Shown: in pieces, positions 29,303 to 40,990 of the stretch
Numbering within the stretch: position 1 is the stretch's first letter
Layout: each line of letters opens with the position of its first letter
Source of the DNA: Morinoia aosen
Lineage: Eukaryota > Arthropoda > Malacostraca > Amphipoda > Talitridae
Direction of reading: 5' to 3'
NCBI GenBank assembly: GCA_030386875.1
Contig: CM059567.1
Span: forward strand, 82,763,130 to 82,827,129
Length of the DNA stretch: 64,000 nucleotides
Made by a program: the position numbers and the translations under genes
Notes under the pieces: model-generated
Seen by the model: the letters and a program-made list of their open reading frames with translations, nothing else
The model's database searches: none
Told to the model about the DNA's origin: nothing

Positions 29303-32300
29303 GTTGCCCACCAAGACAAGACCCGAGTTGAGACCTTCTGATGTTAATCTTAGGACTTTGGTGGAGCTGAACTAGTAGTTTGCGGGGAGACTAGGGCTAA
29401 CATCCAGCTTGAAGCTAATGGTAGGGCTCCTCAGCTAGCAACTACTGTAGTTGTAGATAGGGAGGGACCAGCCTTGCTGGGTAGAGACCTGATTGACTCC
29501 CTAGGTTGACTATAGTAGCGAACAATGTGCATAAGCTTGTTACCCAGCCCGAAGGGCTAGTAAAAAAATTTCCCAACCTTTTTCGACCAGGCCTAGGTTG
29601 CTTTAAGGGAAGGAATTTCAAAATTGAGATTGACCCCACAGTAGCACCAAAATTTTGTAAAGCCAGGATGTGCCTTACTCACTTAGACCTAAGGTGGAGG
29701 CAGAACTAGATAGACTGGTACAGGAAGGTATTCTCACCCCTGAACAGTACTCTAGAACAGTACCCAGAACAGTACTCAAAGCATCCGAATATGTGGTGAC
29801 TATAAATTAACTGTAAACTTCGCCTCTAGGCTAGATACCTACCCTATACCCAGGGTAGAAGATTTATTTAGCAGGTTAGCGGGGGGAGTTATATACTCCA
29901 AGCTAAACATGTCTCAAGCGTACGCCCAACTACCTTTGGACGATGAATCTAAGGAGCTCACAGTGATCAACACCCACAGAAGTCTGTTTGCTTATAATAG
30001 ACTGAGCTTCGATATAGCTTCGGCCTCCGGAATCTTTCAGCGTGCTATGGAAGGACTATTACAGGGCTTCCCAGTAGTGTTCTGCTACCTCAATGATGTA
30101 CTCGTCAGTGCAGCTAATGAGCAAGAACACTCCAAGCGTCTCCATCAAGTCAAATCTAAACTACAAGAGGCAGGGCTAAAACTGAAAATGGATGAATGTC
30201 AAATAGGAGTATCACAGGTATCCTACCTTGGTTATCAGATTGACAAGGATGGGTTGCATCCCACTGCAGAGATGGTAGCAGCAATCCGGAAGGCACCAGC
30301 TCCTACTAATGTGACTCAGCTGAGAGCTTATCTGGGGTTACTCAATTTCTACAGAAAATTTCTAAAATCATCTGCAACAGTATTGGAGCCCCTAAATGCC
30401 TTACTGCGGGATAAAACTCCTTGGAAATGGAATGCAAGTCTGGAGAAGGCATTCCAGAAGTCTAAGCAAGCCCTCCTAGACTCCCAGACTATGACCCATT
30501 TTGACCCTAATCTACCCATAGTGGTTGTGGCTGACAGTAGTGCGTAAGGTTTGGGAGCGGTGCTGTGTCACCTTATTGATGGAATTGAACGCCCCGCCTA
30601 TTTTGCCTCCCGAACTCTAAAACAGCAACAGAGCGTAACTACTCTCAGACTGAGAAAGAAGACTTGGCCATGGTTTTTGCTCTCCGAAAATTTCATTGCT
30701 ACCTGTGGGGACAGGACTTCACGGTGATCACCGACCACAAACCCTTACTAGGACTATTTGGTCCGGGTAGGAACATCCCTCCGATGGCATCCGGGCGCAT
30801 TCTAAGGTGGGCTCTACTGCTGCAGTACCACAAGTTCACCTTGCGTCACCGGTCTGGCGTGCTGTTGGGCACGGCTGATGCTCTCAGTCGTTTACCTTTG
30901 ACGACTCCCGAGGAAGCCACGCCCATTCCAGCGGAATGGACGTCCCTAGTAAACTTCAATGAGTCAGCTCTGGTCACTAGCACCCACATTCGCGACGGCA
31001 CCCTAACGGACCCAGTACTTTCGAAAGTATACAAATGTCACGAAACAAATGCGGCTGACGCCTACACTGTATTCGTAGTGAGGAATTTAAACCTCATATT
31101 AGGAGTGAAAATGAAAGCACAGGGCGGAAGAAACACAGAATGGAGAAATGATAGAACAGGGGGGAAAATAGAGAAAAGTAGCTACTGATCCGCTCATCCA
31201 CATCAGCTCCCAGGTCAACACGAAAAAATGAACCACACACTTAATAGAACATCATTGATTAATTTATTTAAGTGAGCTAATGGACACGTGAATTCGTACG
31301 TTGATTTTATGACAAGTATATGACGAAACAAATGCAAGAAGCTTCCACTGATGCGATGCCCAACCTTTGCGTTACAGTCAACGATATGCAGGAAGAGACA
31401 CAGAACTACTCACAAATATCGCAAGCGCGCTCAACGAGATGAAAACACTTCACCGCTTCTCATAGTTAGCTCCTTGCAATATAGCCTCTGATTGCAATAT
31501 AGCCTCTTATGGCGCCTGCACTGCCCGGCCAGCAACTTCCCTGTACGTAGATTGCCGGCTGGTCCCCATTTTGCGCACAGAGGTTTCACGACGAGCCCCT
31601 CTGCTCGCGTCATCGTGACGACAACTTGATGTGCCACCAAACGATTGGGGGATAACGTCTCCATCATCGTCATTCTTGTATCACTGCGATGCAGTCCCCA
31701 AGCCGCAGAGACTTCCCAGCTGCAGAGAATCCCAACCCTCCTCAGAACAAGGAACATTTTAAGTTTTCCCCCTTAATATGCCGGTTAATAACCCCTGAAA
31801 ATTTCACGAGATCCCCCGCTAGATTCCTACCGAACATAATTATTTTTATCCGGATACATAATGAAAAACACAAGGAATCATTGATATAAGTTTAGTTTTA
31901 TAATTGAGTTTACTTTACAGACAAAATCGCCTTTCCCCAAACAATGAATCGTTTAGCTGACTTAACGCATCTCATTCAACATGAATTCCCTCTGCAAAAT
32001 AATTAAATAATTATTTTACCCCCATATTAAATAAATGAAAATCACAGCTCCCCGCTTGAGAACAACAATTGAATAAAAATACACAAATGCTGCCCTTCAA
32101 TACGAACACGAATATTCTGATTCCCATGCATGCAAGTCACAGCGCCCCGCTTGAGGGCACCAATTGAATAAAAACATGAAGACTGCACTTCAATGACACT
32201 TCCTAATTCACAACAGTATGCTTACCTCCCCTACATCTTGCACGGAACCCGCAGAAATAGACCAGCTCCTACCCTTGCTAACCATTTATAGTCCCCGCAC

Positions 32301-33968
32301 AAAGGACTCGCACCATGGGCTGTGCGGGATACCCGCCAAAATCCCTGATCTCCCATTGGTTCGATCTTGAGCGTCACTTCCCTTCTGCTATGTGTCCCCC
32401 ACTTCAATCTAATATTACTACGCTCATCCCTCTAAAATACAGACATCCCTAGTTTCCTTACTCGTAGATCCCGAAATTTAAGCCTATGTTTTCTATGCTA
32501 TTTATTTATGTTACAATAGCTCCCTTATGTACTCTGTTTTTTTTCGCACTAGCTCTCAATATAGCTCCTATCCCCTACGTACTCCCCAATTTCTTTTGGT
32601 GTAGCCCATTCCTATTCCCCTCTCGGTCCGCTGACCCGCTCTCTCGCTGATTCTCGGCGCGCTTTTCGTTACGCATATTTACAATGTATCAATACTACGC
32701 ATATTTAAAATATATTATCACACAAATACTGCCAGGTAGGCTGGCCTCCGACGGTAATTGGTGACCCTGATCTCGCTCCGTACACTAGGAGGAGAGACGA
32801 ATTGTCCACACAAAATGGCTGTGTGCTCTGGGGAGCAAAAACAATTGCGCCCCAAGCCCTCAGACAAGCTATTGTGGATGAAATTCTCTCTGGCCCTGCA
32901 GGATCATCCAGGATGAAGGAACTAGCCCGCAGCTACGTGTGGTGGTCCCTTCTGGAAAAAGATTTAGGAGAAACGACTAAGTCATGCAGCGAGTGCCTGA
33001 GCACTCGAACTGCACCGACTAAAGCTGAACTCCATCCGTGGGAATGGCCGCGAAGCCTTGGCATCGCATACACATCGACTACGCAGGCCCAATGGATGGA
33101 AAATACTATTTAGTGATCGTGGATGCACACTATATGTGAGTTGAAATTTTTCAAACAAATACTACAACCTTTATCGAAACGATCTCGTGCCTGAAACACA
33201 CTTTTGAAACGTTTGGATTTCCGGTAACAATTGTGTCGCACAACGCAACGTGTTTCACATCGGCTGAACTCCAAGAATTTGTGAAGGCATGTAGTATGCG
33301 GCATATCACGAGCGCACCATACCATCTTTCAACTAATGGACAGGCAGAGCGCATGGTACAAACGTTCAAGAAGAATATACGAAAGTCAACGGGACCCCTA
33401 TGCCTAGCACTGGACAGGTTCCTGTTCAACTATCGGCTAACACCCCACACGACAACGGGTGTTACGCCCGCCGAGCTGATGTTAGGCAGGAAAGTTTGCT
33501 CTCGTCTTGATCTACTTTGGCTGTCAGAAGCAATCGCTTCCAAAGTCGCTCAACGCCAGGACGCTCAGAAAAGATACCACCCAGGGTCTCGCGAGGTTGA
33601 ACTTCCGCTGGAGTCACCTGTGATGGTCCGTCAATACACTCCGGGTTCCCCAAAATGGTCCCCTGCTACCACCGATGAGAAAACGGACCCGGTGTCCTAC
33701 AAGTGCCAACTGCAGGGGAGAGAGGTCGTTCGTCGACACCAGGACCAAGTTATTACCTGCTCGAACGCCATCCCAAAACCTATGGAACAACCTACTGAGG
33801 GAACCGTGTTGATTCCACAACCTACTCGAAATGCATACCCACCACCTCCGAATAAAGAACCTGACCCAGAAACACCTGACTACTCGATTCCCACCCAGGA
33901 GGCAAGGATGCGCGAGCCTCTAAGTGCTAGCATCTCAAGCAGATCTAACCGGGCTCGGAAGCCTGTGG
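29303..33968 (+). pseudogene. pol: Gypsy-2 pol, broken and interrupted
   Basis: It is collinear with gypsy-1 pol but has many lesions. About 55 bp are deleted at the start, removing the DTG protease site. There is a further deletion near 29755-29780 before the RT fingers. Two catalytic Asp residues are replaced: KLNMSQAY for KLDMSQAY and YLNDVLVSA for YLDDVLVSA. A stop follows VVVADSSA at 30545, with a frameshift near 30622. A 1.7-kb insert lies at 31036-32722 within the RNase H/integrase linker. The integrase core is present in pieces (32802-33113, 33233-33968), with SHNATCF in place of SDNATCF. It could not function. Confidence 0.88.
31036..32722. mobile_element. LTR-like insert in gypsy-2 pol, 1.69 kb
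   Basis: Pol homology stops at 31035 and resumes at 32723. The insert begins TGTCACGAAA and ends TTATCACA. The flanking caaa is duplicated (31032-31035 and 32723-32726). TG...CA ends and a short duplication suggest a long solo LTR. There is no ORF worth naming. It contains a duplicated motif ccgcttgag with gaataaaa nearby (about 32055-32090 and 32150-32175). Confidence 0.6.
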
Positions 33969-34290
33969 TGAAAAGAAAAGAAAGAAAAAGAAAAAATGTT
34001 TATTTCCAAGTTGCCACATGAGATACATGCCAACATATTGGCTTTTAAAAGTTTCTTAATATTGGACATCCTAAAACAAATGTTCCATACGAGGAATACT
34101 AATTGACAAACCATCCGTGGTGTACAAGTAGATAAGTCATACGAGGCATAATAATAGACAAACTATACGAGGTGTACTAATAGACAAACTATCAGAGGTG
34201 TACAAATAGATAGACCATACGAGGCATATAAATAGACAAAATATACGAGGCGTACTAATAGACAAACCATACGTGGCGTGCCAATAGTCT
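33969..34290. repeat. Dispersed repeat D, copy 2
   Basis: It starts with aaaagaaaagaaag directly after the last gypsy-2 pol codons, then the same conserved block as at 20698, then some eight or more 26-bp units (atacgaggcataataatagac type). Unit number differs between the three copies. Confidence 0.75.
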
Positions 34291-35713
34291 ATCTCTGTCA
34301 AGGGTAGTTGAATGAGAAATAAAAAATATACCCTAAAAATATGCAAAGCCCTATCACCATCAAAAACATATTTCATATCTTCTCGATATTCACCACATCA
34401 TCCGGACATGGGTACATGGGATAAAATGGAGATACAGTGTAAGCCGGTTACCACTCATGATTGACAAATATCTACAAAATATTGGCAGAAGTGGGTAAAC
34501 AAACATATACTCAACCTCAAAATTCATAGCTTGTACAACATACAGACAGAAAGATAATTTTACCACGGTTCATATGCTCAAATTGCACTTCATTTCATTA
34601 ATTATATTTGTCATTAATCCGATTCACAGGAGCGCCTTCTGGGGAAGTGATAGATCTATTTTTGAATCATTTCGCTAGTGCAATATAATTTATTAACCGG
34701 ATGGTTTTTGCGTAAAGAAATAAAATAGAAACATGTATTTCTATTTATGTAGATACATATATATACCTACACACGTTCACACACATATTAATATATATAC
34801 TTATTGAAAATGAAATAAAAGAAAAAAAAATATCTTTATAAAATAAAATAAAAAGATAAAAACAACCAACCATCTACTACACAGAAAATGACAGTCGAGC
34901 TCACTGTAATTCTAAGAAATTTTTCGCAAAAAAAAATGAAAAGAAGACTTCGAAAACATAGAAGTAAACTGGTTTTTAATTTCTTCATAGAAATTTTTAA
35001 GAGAACTCAGGTTACAGTCAAGAAACAACACAACTCTTCAGCATTATACGGACCTGTGTACATGGGATAAAATGGAGTAACATTGTGGTCGGATATCACA
35101 TCTGAGTGGAGAATATTCACAAAATTTGGCGCATATAGGTAGATTAGGCAATGATCCAAAGTGATAATTTTAATTACAGAAATTTAGAGTTTTTCCCGAT
35201 TTGAAAGTTCAGTGCTAGTGTGCGCTGAACGCACGCAAAAAAATAAAAAATAAAAAGACTAAATGAAATGCTTAAATTACCCCCTCCCCCCAGCTCAGCC
35301 GAAAATCGATTGAAAACATCTTCGAGAATGATTTTGAAATAGCAAGACAACGTTAGCCAAAATTTAATTCATTAAAAACTTTGCACAACCCTCACATCTA
35401 TAAACCTGTTTATTGGTGTACACACAAAATATATTTCATGGTACATATGTCATACGGACGTTAAATATTAATACAGAAAATAGAAAGAAATAACAGTTTA
35501 AAGATGAGGAAATATTCCTAATTATGGAAAGAGCGTTCGTTCTGCTGCATTGAACTGACGGCTGTGGTGCTCACTGTTGTCAACAGAAATAAGTAAGATG
35601 AATATACGAATGGCTTAGCTAAGGTAAAATATGATAGTTTCTAATTTTCTAACAGAAATTTCAGGAAAATAAAAATTTCTGATAGATGGGAAGTTCACAC
35701 CGAAATGCTGCAG
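34291..35713. other. AT-rich unassigned sequence with a diverged duplication
   Basis: There is no credible coding frame. The stretches at about 34398-34500 and 35043-35150 share gtacatgggataaaatgga and further spaced matches, so they are old copies of one sequence. Part of the right end is probably the 3' UTR of the minus-strand LINE that follows. Confidence 0.4.
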
Positions 35714-35716
35714 GCC

Positions 35717-36830
35717 CTATGACCGAGATGAAAAATGACGTGACACATTTACTCTAAATTCTTTTACAGTTTTAGAGTTTTTGATATGCTGGGGAAGCTT
35801 GTTCCACAAAAAAGCTCCAGAAACTGAGAGGGCTTTTTGTCCCACGTTAGATGAACGGTAACTGACTAAATCATCGTTCCTCCGATTTGGTCTTTTGTTT
35901 GGGATATTAGATGGAAGAAATTTCACCACCTCTGCATTACTTGGGGGAGGTACACAGAGGAGAATACTCGTCGAGCTTTTTGGATCATGAATCTGTTCGG
36001 TATTGGGATCCAGTCGAGTTTTCTTAAAAGAGGGGTGACATGACCGTATTCATTGAAATTTCCTTTGCATACCATTTTGGCGGGGAAGTTTAAACATTTT
36101 TGCAACTCTTCCTGATGACATTGAGGTAAATCTCCCCACACAAGACTGCAGTAGTCCAGACGCGATAAAACTAAAGACTGAATCACTAATAATCTAGGTT
36201 TTTCGTCAAGTGTGTTCTTAATGCGATGAAAGAACATTAAGGTTCCGTTAATTTTGTTGCACATTGTTTCGACGTGTGAATTGAAAGCCATATTTTGGTC
36301 AAACCAAACACCCAGATTTTTAACCTTATTTACTGGTTCAATTGTATAGTCTCCAAATGTTACCTTGAATGGTGGTAAATTTTCAGTCGCATTCTGTGAT
36401 ACAAAAATAATGCATTGCGTTTTACTTGCGTTAAGTTTGAGGCCATTATGGTCATACCACAATTTCAGATTTCTCAGAAGGTTTTCAGCGTTGGCTTGTG
36501 TTTCTTTTAAATCCGCTGTTAGCTTGTCATGGCAGTTTGTACGTCATCAGCATACATTGAGATTTTTGTGTTTGCCGGCTTGGTGGGGAAATCATTGATG
36601 AAAATTGAAAATAGGAGTGGGCCGATGATTGAACTATGAGGAACGCCAAAATTATTTGGTATGAATGATGACATTTTGTTATTCAAGCACACTGCATGAG
36701 AGCGGTTTAGTAGGTAGCGTTCAAACCACTGAGTGTCTATTCTGAGGTTTGAAATTTTTTGTAGAAGTTTCTTATGCTCAACACTGTCGAAAGCTTTGGA
36801 GAGATCAAGCAATAGTAAGAGAGTTAATTT
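35717..36830 (-). pseudogene. 5'-truncated CR1/Jockey-type LINE ORF2 fragment
   Basis: The minus strand encodes the C-terminal half of a non-LTR reverse transcriptase. LDLSKAFDSVEHKKLLQKI is motif A, IIGPLLFSIFINDF is motif B (GVPHSS in place of GVPQGS), and KISMYADDVQ is motif C. The frame then shifts and continues with LGVWFDQNMAFNSHVETMCN and SRLDYCSLVWGDLPQCHQEE. It ends with the typical GAFLWNKLPQHIKNS before a stop at 35717. It lies in the block inserted after gypsy-2 pol. Confidence 0.8.
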
Positions 36831-36957
36831 TTTTCGTCAATATCGTTGTAAATTTTTTCTGTTATGTTTAACAGAAAATGGAGATGGACCTTAAGGATTT
36901 ACTAGATCAAATAGGGGGTAGGGTTACAGGGGGGGTTTCTAATTAAGGAGGGAGGGG

Positions 36958-37682
36958 TGTAATATAGCGAGCAAGGTAAATTCTATTTAGACAGACCAAA
37001 AGTTGGCAACGCTCGTGACGGCAACAATGGCAGCCAGTTCCCTATTGGTCTCAGGCGCCCGAAAACAGTAAATGTGGGCTGAGCGTGGGTATATAGGTTA
37101 CCCCATGTGGCTAAGTACTTCTCCTTAACTACTTTTAACTACCTACTACTAAATCTACTCCTACTCTTTTCTGTATATTCCAATCTGTCTCCGCTCTACT
37201 CTCACTGGCCACATGTCTGTTAATTAAGCATATATGTAGCTTAGAGATATCCAAGAGGTGAGTGGCTATTTACTCTATATATCCTCGTATGGCTTATCTA
37301 CTTGTACACCTCGGATGGTTTGTCAATTAGTACTCCTCGTATGGAACATTTGTTTTAGGATGTCCTATATTAAGAAACTTTTAAAAGCCAATATTTTGGC
37401 ATGTATCTCATGTGACAACTTGGAAATACACATTTTTTCTTTTTTTCTTTTCTTTTTTTCATTATTGATGTGTCAACAATATTGCTATCGATGTACCATC
37501 GTGTCTACGGATGTGGATTGCATTACTATGTCTATGTGGTGTCTATTCTATGCTGTGTCAGTGTTATGTTAACACTGTGGTGAAGCCTAGTGTGGGATTG
37601 TAATGCTTTGGGGCATAGGCTATCACAAAATAAGTTACTTTACTACTGTTACTACTAATATTCTCTCAGTCAGCATTTGATA
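36958..37682 (+). repeat. Gypsy-2 3' LTR, with an insert
   Basis: It follows the polypurine tract at 36945-36957. It matches the 5' LTR except for an extra 175 bp at 37283-37457 (inverted repeat D). It ends CATTTGATA, then the tctg duplication. Confidence 0.85.
37283..37457. repeat. Dispersed repeat D, copy 3, inverted
   Basis: It is the reverse complement of the block at 33969-34150: about three 26-bp units (ctcgtatgg type), then the conserved block, then a T/C-rich end. It is absent from the 5' LTR. No clear target duplication is seen. Confidence 0.75.
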
Positions 37683-38690
37683 TCTGATAAATCATTGTCT
37701 TTAAAAATCCAAAGTTCTTTTCCCCCATCCTTCTATATTTCGCCCCAACATCCTGTAATGCCTTCTACATTCGGTTACACTTCATATTTATTCATGCTCC
37801 ACATCCGCTTAAAACCCACATCTGGTCAATCGTTTTAATATAAGGCATCCCAACGACATTTGCAGCCTACTCAACCGCAGCTCCCTCCAGCAAAAGCACT
37901 TTTATTAGTGTCCTGCTTCGAAGATTGCCTGGGTAAGTTATATTCGTGCATACTATTGAATTATGTGATTTGACAGAACTTGTAAATGTGTTCATAAGGA
38001 TGTTGTGTAGATAAATGATGTTCATTGTCAACGAGCTAAATTTTCACATTGTAATTTTATGTTGACGGAAAATGTTCTTGTGTTAAATATCACCAAATTA
38101 ATCGCAATATTGCGTAATGAGATTTGAATGCATTTTGGAACAAGCATGTTCAAGAAGCGTTATCTATTTAGCTAAATGATGCTCAAGCTCGATATTTACT
38201 TCAAGGTATCTAGTGAAACTCATAATTACGTTGAATTACGTTTTGTACTTGATTAACCTAAATCATCCATGTCCTAATTATGGACTCAGATAAGTTAGTT
38301 CATTTTACTTTTTGTTCCTTCGATTAGTTCATTCAACTGGTGAGCCGTTAGTCTCTGTATCAGTAGTATTGTTATCCTTCAAACGTATTGCTTATGTTCT
38401 AGCCAATCATTTACCCTAGTTTTAGAACTATTTTAAGTAGGAGGAGGAAAACGATTACCCCACACACATTACTAAACACTGAAATGTATTACACTACCTC
38501 CTTCTCCTACCCCATTTAGCCCCCTTTATCCATTCAGTGTTCCAGTTTAATTTGAAAGCTTCACATATGAGACCTTTCGTTTCTTCATAAAATACGTGCG
38601 GTACCACAGCATCCGTTCATCTTTAGCTGTGTCATCTGAAGCCTCATTACCGGAGACACCTTTATGGCTTGGTGTTGTATATTTAAATAT
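37683..38690 (-). pseudogene. RNase-H-type LINE remnant, N-side piece
   Basis: The minus strand near 38672-38630 encodes PSHKGVSGNEASDD, the conserved end of the RNase H domain in I/R1-type LINEs, continuing to about 38570. The part next to gypsy-2 (37683-37900) is badly decayed. It lies where the protein upstream of KINKLYFW (27190) should be. The distance between the two signals is too long, so an indel or a second LINE is possible. Confidence 0.55.
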
Positions 38691-38725
38691 GCATCGTTAT
38701 AATGTGGCACTGGTTTTGTGGGTAA

Positions 38726-38830
38726 GAGCTCCGGAAGCTGTTGTTACGCTCCTCCTTTACGAGCTCCGGAAGCTGTTATTACGCTCCTCCTTTACGAGCT
38801 CCGGAAGCTATTGTTACGCGCTCTTGCTTG
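38726..38830. repeat. 35-bp tandem repeat, three units
   Basis: Units start at 38726, 38761 and 38796, each opening gagctccggaagct, the third diverging after about 24 bases. Confidence 0.8.
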
Positions 38831-38849
38831 ACTTCCGGGCATTGCTAGT

Positions 38850-39636
38850 GTAATGGTGGGTTCACATTGACACTCTTTTCAACACACTGAGTGTCACTTC
38901 GACGGGCACATACACTGTTGCCGGGCTAGCAGGCGGGCAAAGTGAGGTTCACTTGGACATTCTCCCTAGCCATTCTTTGCTGCAGTCTGCCCGTCAATCA
39001 CTCCATCTTCAGTCCGTGTCTTGATGCGTGGAGGGAGTATATATGGAGGGAGCATAGTGGTCTGTGAAGAGGACCAGATTTTGAGTTTTCTCTTACGTCT
39101 GGAGTAACCATAGCAGTCTCGCTAGTGTGACGTCAGCACGGAATTCAGTAACCTACTGACTACGGTGGAGTGTGCACACGCTCGCTGAATACTCTTCTAG
39201 CTGTTGAGTTAATTGCACAATCGTTAATCATTAATTTGGGATTCTTAGATTCCGAAAGAATGTTTCCTCACTTGAGGACTCTTAATAATATCAAAATTAC
39301 TAGCAAAGATAAATTAAGAGTTGAAAACTCTAAAGATTACAGGCCCGTGAATATAAAAAATTACAGAGCGATTTGCACGAACACCACACTCGTTAAGTTG
39401 TTGCGGGGTACTAATCATGCCTTGGAAAATAGGAGACAGAGTTGTAGAGGAGGTGGGAGGAGCAAACTTCAGCCAAGCGTCTGTGGTTGGCTCACGTGTG
39501 GGGCCTTGGGTATGCCCCAGGCTCTCAACTCTTGCAACCAATTTGAATCCGATTGAAAGCGGCTATGCTCTCTCCAGTAATTCTAGCTCCATGTCTTGAT
39601 GTGGTGGAGAGTGGTTGATGAGCCGTAGCCTGCAGC
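38850..39636. other. Unassigned region upstream of MADF fragment
   Basis: It starts with gggttcacattgacactc, which could be a DNA-transposon end, but no inverted partner was found downstream. No convincing protein is encoded. Confidence 0.3.
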
Positions 39637-40018
39637 ATGTCATCAGAATACGTTTGGGCACGCCCAGGTATTGAGAGACTCATAGAGCTCTACCGCAACC
39701 ACGAATGTTTGTGGCGAATCTCGAGTAAAACGTACAAAAACAGGAACATTAAGATGATATACGAAACAAATTATTAGAACTTCAACCGGGAATTGATGGC
39801 GACAAAATTAAAAATAAAATTCAAACAATTAGGAACCAGCATCGCAGGGAGAGAAATAAAGTGAAAATGTCGAAGAAATCTTGGTCAGGCGCTGAGGACA
39901 TCTACGTGCCATCACTTTGGTGTTACCATCTATTGCAATTTCTGGACGAAATAGAAGAAAAAAGGTCATCTGCTGCTTCTTTGGATAACACTGAACAAGT
40001 AAGTAATAAGTTATGAGT
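39637..40018 (+). pseudogene. MADF-domain protein fragment
   Basis: From the ATG at 39637 the frame encodes WARPGIERLIELYRNHECLW. After one frameshift near 39770 it continues with LELQPGIDGDKIKNKIQ, then SWSGAEDIYVPSLWCYHLL. The conserved Trp and Leu spacing and the xxLWxYxxLxFL end are diagnostic of a MADF (Myb/SANT-like) DNA-binding domain. A good 5' splice site follows (caa/gtaagt, GT at 39999), so it was probably a first exon. MADF proteins accompany PIF/Harbinger-type transposons, and Harbinger pieces lie 0.6 kb downstream. A host gene relic is the alternative. Confidence 0.65.
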
Positions 40019-40620
40019 ACGTATTTCGTTTTATATATTCTCACGTGCATCTCTCTATAGCATGTACAGCAATTTCATTCGTTTTCACTTTGTGCGCTAT
40101 TTTCGGTTAGATTGCGTCATTGAATGTGCAAGAAATAACATTTCTCCGCGTATATAACTTTAGCACAAAAACTTTATGAACAAATCAAGTACAATGCTGT
40201 TTTTACTCTTTGTGTATCACGTCCAAATTTCTATTATGTTATAAGTTAAAACTTTTATATCTTACCTGAAGCGATAAGGACTATAAAAGAAGTCATAGCG
40301 CGAGCGAAGCAAGTGATCCAAACAAAACACTGTCCAAGCCACAGCCTGCCAAGAGAAAACGGCACTAGCTGCAAAATGGCTAGTTTATAGTACATACTTC
40401 AAAAAACGATAGTTCAAGAGCTATTCATTGAACATCAATCACAATACGTGCATTTTCATTCCGGCGCACTGTGTCATCATTTCCTGTTGTTGAATGCATC
40501 CTGTTGTCCCCACCTCTTCCCTTAGATTTAGACAATGGTATTAATAACAAGAATCACATAAACATAATCCATTTATTGATTTAATGAATTAAAAAAGATT
40601 ACATCTACTTATAGATGGTC
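40019..40620. other. Unassigned AT-rich spacer
   Basis: It lies between the MADF exon-like fragment and the Harbinger pieces. No frame or repeat could be supported. Confidence 0.3.
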
Positions 40621-40745
40621 TCAACGATTTTCTTGCCATGGAATTGATCCCTCTCCGATGAAGTATTCTGTAAAAAGTTTTCTAATTTCTTTAGCGTCAG
40701 TGTCCTGCCTTCCTCGCCTCCTCTCCAAATAAAAGCGACCTCCAC
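40621..40745 (-). pseudogene. PIF/Harbinger transposase, C-terminal fragment
   Basis: The minus strand reads GRQDTDAKEIRKLFTEYFIG, then EGSIPWQENR. This is the usual end of PIF/Harbinger DDE transposases (AxxIRxxFxEYFxxEGxxPWQ). It is separated by only a few bases from the oppositely oriented N-terminal fragment at 40760, so the two cannot be one simple gene. Confidence 0.6.
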
Positions 40746-40759
40746 AGGAATCAGTTGCT

Positions 40760-40990
40760 ATGGAGGATTTCGTGAGTATGGTCCTATTGCTCGACGGCAA
40801 GAAGCAGGCACGGAAACACTGGGTCCATCCCACCACTATGAGGAGAGATCGCCATGGAGATTACCACTATCTCTTCAAAGCCCTGAGGAGAGATGAACTG
40901 CAATTCTTCGAGTATTTACGGATGAAACCGGTAACTTTAAATATATTACTATCCCTTATAGAAGGGAAAACTTCCAACGAGATAAGATAA
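40760..40990 (+). pseudogene. PIF/Harbinger transposase, N-terminal fragment
   Basis: The plus strand encodes KHWVHPTTMRRDRHGDYHYL, then LRRDELQFFEYLRM, the N-terminal region before the nuclease domain in PIF/Harbinger transposases. The catalytic domain does not follow; the frame stops at 40990, just after a possible exon end. 40991-41395 shows nothing further. Confidence 0.6.

Larger units (their letters stand above)
27191..37682 (+). mobile_element. Gypsy-2: degraded relative of gypsy-1 with nested insertions
   Basis: It shares LTR start, primer site, gag, pol and polypurine tract with gypsy-1, but the LTRs are diverged and the genes broken. The 4 bp tctg flank it (27187-27190 and 37683-37686). 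Nested inside are a 468-bp solo LTR in the 5' LTR, a 1687-bp LTR-like insert in pol, a 2.9-kb block of repeat D, unknown sequence and a LINE fragment after pol, and an inverted repeat-D piece in the 3' LTR. Confidence 0.88.
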
